From: Streptomyces cavernicola
GTDB lineage: Bacteria > Actinomycetota > Actinomycetes > Streptomycetales > Streptomycetaceae
Direction: 5' to 3'
DNA: 64,000 nt
Assembly (NCBI RefSeq): GCF_029968035.1
Contig: NZ_JASCIQ010000020.1
Span: 62,001 to 126,000 of the forward strand
Within the stretch, counting starts at the first letter, position 1. Every line of letters begins with the position of its first letter. This document shows, piece after piece, positions 58,424-64,000 of this stretch. The notes under the pieces were generated by a model that was given only the letters and a program-made list of their open reading frames with translations, made no database searches and was not told the DNA's origin. The position numbers and the translations under genes were made by a program.

Positions 58424-58528
58424 TTACAAAGGGGAAATCGGGGCGGAACGGTCAGCCCGCCCTCGACCCACGGGCGCGGCTCGGCCCCGGCCCACAGGAC
58501 CGGCTCGGCCGCAGGTCGACAACCGGAG

Positions 58529-61500
58529 TCAGCTCAGCCGCTGGCTGATGACCTTCGAGACGCCGTCGCCCTGCATGGACACCCCGTACAGCGCGTCCGC
58601 GACCTCCATCGTGCGCTTCTGGTGTGTGATCACGATCAGCTGCGAGGACTCCTGCAGCTCCTGCATGATCCGGATGAGCCGCTGCAGATTGGTGTCGTCG
58701 AGGGCCGCCTCGACCTCGTCCATCACGTAGAACGGGCTGGGCCTGGCCTTGAAGATGGACACCAGCATGGCCACGGCCGTCAGCGACCGCTCACCGCCCG
58801 AGAGCAGGCTGAGCCGCTTCACTTTCTTGCCCGGCGGCCGCGCCTCCACGTCCACGCCCGTGGTGAGCATGTTGTCGGGGGCGGTGAGGATCAACCGCCC
58901 CTCACCGCCCGGGAAGAGCCGCGAGAAGACGCCCTCGAACTCCCGCGCCGTGTCGTGGTACGCCTCGGTGAAGACCTGCTCGACCCGCTCGTCCACCTCC
59001 TTCACGACCTGAAGGAGATCGGCCCGGGTCTTCTTCAGGTCCTCCAGCTGCTCGCTCAGGAACTGGTGCCGCTCCTCAAGCGCCGCGAACTCCTCGAGGG
59101 CCAGCGGATTGACCTTCCCGAGCTGCTGGTACGCCCGCTCGGCCGCCTTGAGCCGCTTCTCCTGCTCCCCGCGCACATACGCCCGCGGTTTGTTCCGCGG
59201 ATGCGAGCCCGCGGCGGAGCCGCTGTCGGACTCAGCCTCCGGCAGCTCCTCGCCCTCGGCCGGCGGCGACGGCGGTACGGGCTGGTCAGGGCCGTAGTCC
59301 GCGACCAGACCCGCCGGCTCCACACCGAGCTCCTCCAGGGCCTTGGCCTCCAACTGCTCGATCCGCATCCGCTTCTCTGCCCCGAGGACCTCGCCCCGGT
59401 GCACCGAGTCCGTCAGCTTGTCGAGCTCCGCCTTCAGATCCCGGCCCGCGTTCCGCTCCGCCACCAGCTCCTGCTCGCGCTCCGCCTTGGCACTCTCGGC
59501 CGCGACCCGCTCCTGCTCCGCCCGTACGACGGACACCTCCACGTGGGCGAGCAGCTGCCGGGCGCCCGAGCCGACCGCCTCCGCGACAGCCGCCTCGCGC
59601 CGCAGCCTCGCCCGGCGCTGCCCGGCCCGAGCGCGCGCCTCCCGCTCGGCGCGCGCGGCCCGGTCCAGGCCGTCGGCACGTCCGGCGAGCCCCTTGACCC
59701 GCTCCTCGTGCGTCCGCGCCTGAAGGCGTGCCTCCATCTCGGTCTGCCGCGCATTGGCCCCATCGGCGGCAAGCCGGTCCCGTACGGAGGTGTCCGGCTC
59801 CTCCTCTACGGGCAACTCCTCGGCCACGGCGAGCCGTTCGGCAAGTTCCTCCACCTCTTCGAGGGCGCGGTCCAAGGCCTCCTGCGCACGGGCCGCCGCC
59901 GCGGCCGACCGCTCGGCCTCGCCCACCGCGCCCCGCGCCTGCCCGGCGAGCCGGCCGAGCTGCTGCGACACCGCCGACTTCTCCCGGTCCGCGGCCCGCC
60001 GCCGCTCCCCCAACTCCTCGACGAGCGCGGCACATTCACGCCGCCGCTCCATCGCCCGCTGCTGCTCCTCGGCCAGCACCTCGCACCGTACGCCGAGCTC
60101 CTCCAGGTCGGCCGCGGCCTCGTCCACCGAGGCCTGCACCTCGATCAGGCTCGGCGCCCCGGCCGACCCGCCCTGCGCGAAGTGCGCCCCGAGCAGGTCG
60201 CCCTCGGCGGTCACGGCCGTCACGTCGGGACGCGCGTAGACCAGATCCTCGGCGTCCTCGAGCGTGCCGACGACGACCACGCCGCGCAGCAGCCGCCGCA
60301 CCGCGGGCATCAACTCCTCGGGCCCGCGCACCAGTTCGGCGGCGAACGGCGCCCCGTCCACCTGCCGCACCGGTACGTCGTCGGGGGCGCCGCCGAGCAG
60401 TACGGCCGCGCGGCCCGCGTCCTGCTTGCGCAGCAGCCGGATCGCCTCGGCGGCCGTCGCCGGGGTGGACACGGCGACCGCGTCGGCCGCCGCCCCGAGC
60501 GCCGCCGCCACCGGCACCTCGAACCCCGGTGTCACGGCGAGCAGTTCGGAGGCCGGGCCGAGCAGTCCGGCCAGCGAATCCTGCGCGGCGAGCAGCGCCC
60601 CCGTACCGTCCTTGCGGCGCAGCCCGAGCGCCAGCGTCTCGTGCCGGGCCGCCGTCGCCGCCCGCTTCCGCTCCGCCGAGGTGACCGCCTCCCGGGCCGC
60701 GGTCAGCGCGGCCTCGGCGTCGGCGAGCTCCCGCTTCGCGGCGTCGTGCCGCTCGCCGAGCTCGGAGTCGTCGGCGTCGAGCCCGTCGACCTCCGCCTTG
60801 AGCTGCTCGTACTCCTCCTGCGCCGCGGCCGCCCGCTCCTGCGCCTCGTCGCGCGCCGCGGCGAGCCGGTCGATCTCGGCCTGCGCCGAAGCCGCCCTGC
60901 TGCGGGCCGCGTTGACCTGTCCGCCGAGCCGGGCGAGGCCCTCGCGACGGTCGGCGATGGCCCGCGCCACGTCCTTGAGGCGGGCCTCCTCGCGCGCCAA
61001 CTCCCGTTCGAGCTCGGACCGGTGGGCCACCGTGTCCTCCAAGGCCCGCTCGGCCGCCTCGAGCGCGGCCTCCAACTCGGCCTCCTGCTCCCGGATCCGG
61101 GCGGCCTCGCGCTCCATGTCCTCGGGCTCGCGGCCGCGCCGCTCCTCGGCGGGCGCGGAGGTCGCGCTCTGCACCCGGGCGTCGGCGAGCGAGATCGTGC
61201 CGCGCACCCGCTCGGCCAGCTGCGACAGCTCGTACCAGGTCTGCTGCGCCCGCTGAAGGCGCGGCGCGAGCCGGCGCGCCTCGCCCTCCAGCTCTGCCTC
61301 GCGCGCGAGCGCCGCCTTGAGCCGGGCCTCGGCCTCCTCCTTGCGCCGCTTCAACTCCGCCTCGTCGGCGACCTCGGTACGCAGCGCCTCCCGCAACGTG
61401 ACCAGGTCGTCGGCGAGCAGCCGCAGGCGGGCGTCGCGCAGGTCGGCCTGGATGACGGCGGCCCGGCGCGCCACCGCGGCCTGCCTCCCAAGTGGCTTGA

Positions 61501-62104
61501 GCTGCCTGCGCAGTTCGTCGGTGAGGTCCTGCACGCGCGCGAGGTTGGCCCGCATCGCGTCCAGCTTCCGCAGCGCCTTCTCCTTGCGCTTGCGGTGCTT
61601 GAGCACCCCGGCGGCCTCCTCGATGAAGGCGCGGCGCCCCATCGGATCGGCGTGCAGTACGGAGTCGAGCTGGCCCTGGCCGACGATGACGTGCATCTCG
61701 CGGCCGATGCCGGAGTCGGACAACAGCTCCTGGATGTCGAGGAGTCGGCAGGTGTCGCCGTTGATCTGGTACTCGCTGCCGCCGTTGCGGAACATGATCC
61801 GCGTGATGGTGACCTCGGCGTACTCGATGGGCAGCACACCGTCGGAGTTGTCGATGGTGAGCGACACCTCGGCCCGGCCGAGCGGCGGCCGCCCGGTGGT
61901 GCCGGCGAAGATGACGTCCTCCATCTTGCCGCCGCGCAGCGACTTCGCGCCCTGCTCGCCCATGACCCAGCTGAGCGCGTCCACCACGTTCGACTTGCCG
62001 GAACCGTTCGGTCCGACGACGCACGTGATGCCCGGCTCGAAGCGCAGTGTGGTCGCCGAGGCGAAGGATTTGAACCCGCGCAGGGTCAGGGCCTTGAGGT
62101 GCAC
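58529..62104 (-). CDS. smc: Chromosome segregation SMC ATPase
   Basis: A 1191-aa condensin subunit. GTG 62104 gives HLKALTLRGFKSFASATTLR, the conserved N-terminus; the upstream frame (with ATG 62143) is less likely. Walker A GPNGSGKSN at about 31-39, long coiled coils around a hinge near residues 500-660, signature LSLLSGGERSLTAVAML and Walker B FYVMDEVEAALDD near the C-terminus. Normal Streptomyces length. It needs ScpA/B, which are coded elsewhere. Confidence 0.97.
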   Translation of the reverse strand: MHLKALTLRGFKSFASATTLRFEPGITCVVGPNGSGKSNVVDALSWVMGEQGAKSLRGGKMEDVIFAGTTGRPPLGRAEVSLTIDNSDGVLPIEYAEVTITRIMFRNGGSEYQINGDTCRLLDIQELLSDSGIGREMHVIVGQGQLDSVLHADPMGRRAFIEEAAGVLKHRKRKEKALRKLDAMRANLARVQDLTDELRRQLKPLGRQAAVARRAAVIQADLRDARLRLLADDLVTLREALRTEVADEAELKRRKEEAEARLKAALAREAELEGEARRLAPRLQRAQQTWYELSQLAERVRGTISLADARVQSATSAPAEERRGREPEDMEREAARIREQEAELEAALEAAERALEDTVAHRSELERELAREEARLKDVARAIADRREGLARLGGQVNAARSRAASAQAEIDRLAAARDEAQERAAAAQEEYEQLKAEVDGLDADDSELGERHDAAKRELADAEAALTAAREAVTSAERKRAATAARHETLALGLRRKDGTGALLAAQDSLAGLLGPASELLAVTPGFEVPVAAALGAAADAVAVSTPATAAEAIRLLRKQDAGRAAVLLGGAPDDVPVRQVDGAPFAAELVRGPEELMPAVRRLLRGVVVVGTLEDAEDLVYARPDVTAVTAEGDLLGAHFAQGGSAGAPSLIEVQASVDEAAADLEELGVRCEVLAEEQQRAMERRRECAALVEELGERRRAADREKSAVSQQLGRLAGQARGAVGEAERSAAAAARAQEALDRALEEVEELAERLAVAEELPVEEEPDTSVRDRLAADGANARQTEMEARLQARTHEERVKGLAGRADGLDRAARAEREARARAGQRRARLRREAAVAEAVGSGARQLLAHVEVSVVRAEQERVAAESAKAEREQELVAERNAGRDLKAELDKLTDSVHRGEVLGAEKRMRIEQLEAKALEELGVEPAGLVADYGPDQPVPPSPPAEGEELPEAESDSGSAAGSHPRNKPRAYVRGEQEKRLKAAERAYQQLGKVNPLALEEFAALEERHQFLSEQLEDLKKTRADLLQVVKEVDERVEQVFTEAYHDTAREFEGVFSRLFPGGEGRLILTAPDNMLTTGVDVEARPPGKKVKRLSLLSGGERSLTAVAMLVSIFKARPSPFYVMDEVEAALDDTNLQRLIRIMQELQESSQLIVITHQKRTMEVADALYGVSMQGDGVSKVISQRLS

Positions 62105-62309
62105 GCCGCCGGACTCTACCTTTCGGGCGCGCCCCGACTCCATGAACCGCCGCGTCTCAGGGCGTGAACGCGCGGTTTCATCGCGGAAGGTGCAGGGCAC
62201 ATCAGACGTTGAGGAACGCTTTCACGACCAGAGCCGGGGGAGGCAGGGAAAGCGGGGGGAGCAGGCGATGACGGAAGACGCCGAGGGCGCCGCGGGGCGG
62301 AAAGAAAGA

Positions 62310-62329
62310 AGGGACGCCGAAGCGTCCCT
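62310..62329 (-). terminator. Intrinsic terminator upstream of smc
   Basis: AGGGACGC (62310-62317) and GCGTCCCT (62322-62329) form a perfect 8-bp stem with a CGAA/TTCG tetraloop. On the minus strand it is followed by TCTTTCTTTCC, a T-rich tail. It ends the transcript of the 70-aa gene at 62392 and insulates smc. The 287-base smc upstream region should hold its promoter. Confidence 0.8.
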
Positions 62330-62391
62330 ATGCAGATCTTCTCAAGCGGCTGACACGGGCAGCCCCGAGTGATGCCTCACGCGGCAGCAGC

Positions 62392-62604
62392 TCAGGTCAG
62401 CGCAGGCTCCGCCTGGGGTACGTCAATGCTCTCCAGAAACGAGTCGCCTTCGTGAGAAGCGGCAGCGGTAGCCAGCGCATCGTTTTCGGCCTGGATTCGT
62501 ACGAGCTCGGATTCCAGGTCCTGGACGCGCTGCTGGAGCCGTCGCATCTCGGCGAGGAGTCGCGGGTCGGAGCCGCCGACGTAACCGAGAAGCGCCTTTG
62601 CCAT
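62392..62604 (-). CDS. Small conserved coiled-coil protein
   Basis: A 70-aa protein. ATG 62604 gives MAKALLGYVGGSDPRLLAEM, with GGACC/GAGG upstream; the frame is open further upstream but not gene-like. A leucine-heptad helix (RRLQQRVQDLESELVRIQAE) forms the middle, and the tail is acidic. The MAKALLGYVGG start is conserved in actinomycetes next to smc, but no function is known. A clear intrinsic terminator follows. Confidence 0.8.
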   Translation of the reverse strand: MAKALLGYVGGSDPRLLAEMRRLQQRVQDLESELVRIQAENDALATAAASHEGDSFLESIDVPQAEPALT

Positions 62605-62940
62605 GATGGATGGTCCTCCACACTGAGTGACCGACCGAAGCGGTGTGGGTCGTGAGGGAAGCACCCGCGGTGAATGGCACTGCTTGTTCTGACTGCCGTT
62701 CTCACATGCCAAACAGCTAGGGTGCGCGGGGACTTCCAGAGTCTCACCAAAAAGTTTGACGGTCAACACGATCACACCCCGTATCGGTGGGCGACCCGGG
62801 GGCGCGCGGCCTGGGAACGGGCGGCGCTGCTCTCCTTCGGGGCCCTGGGGGCGTGGAGATCATTCTTATCGGCGCAGCCTCGCACGACAAGCCTTTATTG
62901 GCAACCACCAGGCGCTTTTCCGTCCCGGCTCCCGCAGGCG
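62605..62940. other. Intergenic region between the 70-aa gene and acyP
   Basis: About 335 bases with an A/T-richer middle (around 62740-62770, GGTCAACACGATC) that may carry the promoter of the 70-aa gene. No gene, repeat or RNA was recognised apart from the acyP hairpin that follows. Confidence 0.4.
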
Positions 62941-62976
62941 CGGCTCCCGGGCGCAGCGTCGGACGCCCGGGAGCCG
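62941..62976 (-). terminator. acyP terminator hairpin
   Basis: CGGCTCCCGGGCG (62941-62953) and CGCCCGGGAGCCG (62964-62976) form a perfect 13-bp stem with a 10-base loop, 7 bases after the acyP stop. No U-tract follows, as is common in Streptomyces. Confidence 0.75.
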
Positions 62977-62983
62977 TCGACGC

Positions 62984-63265
62984 TCACCGGATGGCGAAGG
63001 TGTCGTATATACCGCGGGGCGTGTCCCAGATCTCAGTGACGCCGTCGACCCTGCCGGGTGTGTCGCCCTCCATGAGCCAGGACAGCAACGCGTCACAGCC
63101 GATACGGGTGCCCTCGGCGACGACCTGGACGCGGCCGTCGGCCAGATTGAGTGCGAAGCCGACCAGTCCGCCGATCTCCAGCGCCTTCGCCCTGGTGAAC
63201 CAGCGAAAGCCCACCCCCTGCACCTGTCCGCGCACCCAGGCGGTCATCCGTACCTCTTCATTCAT
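62984..63265 (-). CDS. acyP: Acylphosphatase
   Basis: A 93-aa enzyme that hydrolyses acyl phosphates. The catalytic Arg is in GQVQGVGFRWFTRAKA and the catalytic Asn in GFALNLADGRVQVVAEG. The C-terminal part (VDGVTEIWDTPRGIYDTFAI) fits the fold. Length is normal. Monocistronic with its own strong terminator. Confidence 0.95.
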   Translation of the reverse strand: MNEEVRMTAWVRGQVQGVGFRWFTRAKALEIGGLVGFALNLADGRVQVVAEGTRIGCDALLSWLMEGDTPGRVDGVTEIWDTPRGIYDTFAIR

Positions 63266-63397
63266 GTGGGAAAGCTAACCGGCCGATTGCCCGCAAGGCA
63301 CTTCGCCCCCACATTCTCTTCACGTACAGTCGCGAAAGCTGGGCCTCACTCGTTCGGGTGAGGCGCGTAGACCTCAGGTAGCAGGAAGGCCACCAAG

Positions 63398-64000
63398 ATG
63401 GGACGCCACCGACGCGTCGGCGCCGCGGGCGCGAGCGAAGAGCAGCACTCTGCGGACACCGGGCGCGCGGGCGGCGCATCCTCGCACCGCCGAGCGAAGC
63501 GGGGGCCGGTTCCGGTGCGCACCGGACTCCTCGGCGTCTCCGCGGCCGTGGCCTTGGGCGCGGTCGCGGTCGCGTCCGGCCTGATACCGGGCGATGTCTT
63601 CACCGGTGACGACGGTCGCGAGGCCAGCCGGGTGCAGTCCGCGGGCAGCCCGACGGACCTGGCGACGCAGGGCGGGGCGAGCGAGTCCCCGGACCGTTCG
63701 GAGAGCCCCCCGAGCCGAGGCTCCGAGCGCCCCGAGCCGTCGAAGTCCCCGTCGAAGGCCTCCCCGTCCCGTACGGCGAAGCCGTCGAAGTCCCCCTCGC
63801 CCGAGAAGCCCTCCCCGTCCGTCACGGAAGAGAAGAAGACGACCGAGCCCACGGCCGAGCCGCCGGCGAAGCCCGAGGTGACCGCCCCGGCCAAGCCGTC
63901 GGCCCCGCAGTCCCCGGACTCCGGCCAGGGCGCCGAGGCCGAGGTGCTCTCCCTCGTCAACCAGGAGCGGGCGCAGGCCGGTTGCAGTCCGGTGAAGGCC
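63398..64000 (+). CDS. Secreted CAP-domain protein (partial, runs off right edge)
   Basis: ATG 63398 with CAGGAAGG upstream opens a frame of at least 201 codons still open at the window end. A basic N-terminus of about 48 residues precedes a hydrophobic segment (GLLGVSAAVALGAVAVASGL) serving as signal or anchor. Then comes a Ser/Pro/Lys-rich linker of about 110 residues. The last residues EAEVLSLVNQERAQAGCSPV match the start of a CAP (SCP/PR-1) domain. Such proteins are extracellular; function in Streptomyces is unclear. Confidence 0.85.
   Translation, partial: MGRHRRVGAAGASEEQHSADTGRAGGASSHRRAKRGPVPVRTGLLGVSAAVALGAVAVASGLIPGDVFTGDDGREASRVQSAGSPTDLATQGGASESPDRSESPPSRGSERPEPSKSPSKASPSRTAKPSKSPSPEKPSPSVTEEKKTTEPTAEPPAKPEVTAPAKPSAPQSPDSGQGAEAEVLSLVNQERAQAGCSPVKA

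Noticed and set aside
58418..62167. 1249-codon open frame antisense to smc
   Set aside because: It mirrors the smc codons on the opposite strand, has no ribosome binding site and no recognisable domain; high-GC third positions create such frames.

Overview
The window is a high-GC actinomycete chromosome segment, almost certainly Streptomyces. It carries whiG, nsdA, four clustered type I signal peptidases, an amtB-glnK-glnD operon with a GlnR-type operator, and glcP beside smc, in an order that matches Streptomyces core synteny. TTA codons are rare, GTG starts are common, and 4-bp or shorter stop/start overlaps are frequent. No rRNA gene and no complete tRNA gene was seen.

Region 1 (1 to about 15.4 kb) is the right-hand part of an actinomycete integrative and conjugative element (AICE). 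It holds an XRE regulator running off the left edge, a GntR (KorSA-like) repressor with three palindromic operators, a long run of small accessory genes, a TraB/FtsK-type double-stranded DNA translocase followed by palindromic repeats (candidate clt), small spread-type membrane and zinc-binding proteins, a Prim-Pol protein next to a P-loop ATPase (replication module) followed by a 12-copy iteron array, an Xis-like HTH protein and a tyrosine integrase. The element abuts the 3' end of cdsA. Its intergenic leaders contain two families of structured RNA-like sequences that I do not recognise. One is a stem-loop with a conserved loop and an anti-Shine-Dalgarno block (4 copies). The other is a tRNA acceptor/T-arm mimic followed by a bulged hairpin (2 copies). 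Both show compensatory base changes between copies and are the best candidates here for something undescribed.

Region 2 (15.4-36.7 kb) is core information processing, nearly all on the minus strand: rpsB-tsf-pyrH-frr-cdsA, whiG, dprA, a ComM/YifB ATPase, yraN, a DUF2469 gene, a Nudix gene, sipW-X-Y-Z, rplS-trmD-rimM-KH-rpsP, a SprT-like protein and an FtsH-type protease. An M23 peptidase and a TetR gene converge on a G-run-rich spacer.

Region 3 (36.8-42.4 kb, plus strand) is a six-gene operon resembling the enterobacterial yhf cluster: PRD protein, DUF2620, a YhfT membrane protein, a phosphotriesterase homologue, a YhfS-like PLP enzyme and a YhfX-like racemase-fold PLP enzyme. The start of the YhfT gene is a 27-bp minisatellite that places three TTA codons in frame.

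Region 4 (42.4-64 kb) holds ffh, glnD-glnK-amtB (transcribed amtB first), nsdA, a stand-alone Prim-Pol-type protein, ftsY, a cytosine-permease-like transporter, an LLM oxidoreductase, the glucose permease glcP, smc, a 70-aa coiled-coil gene, an acylphosphatase and the start of a secreted CAP-domain protein. Two intergenic spaces here (44.08-44.58 and 51.77-52.69 kb) are filled by composite GC-rich repeats bounded by inverted ends.
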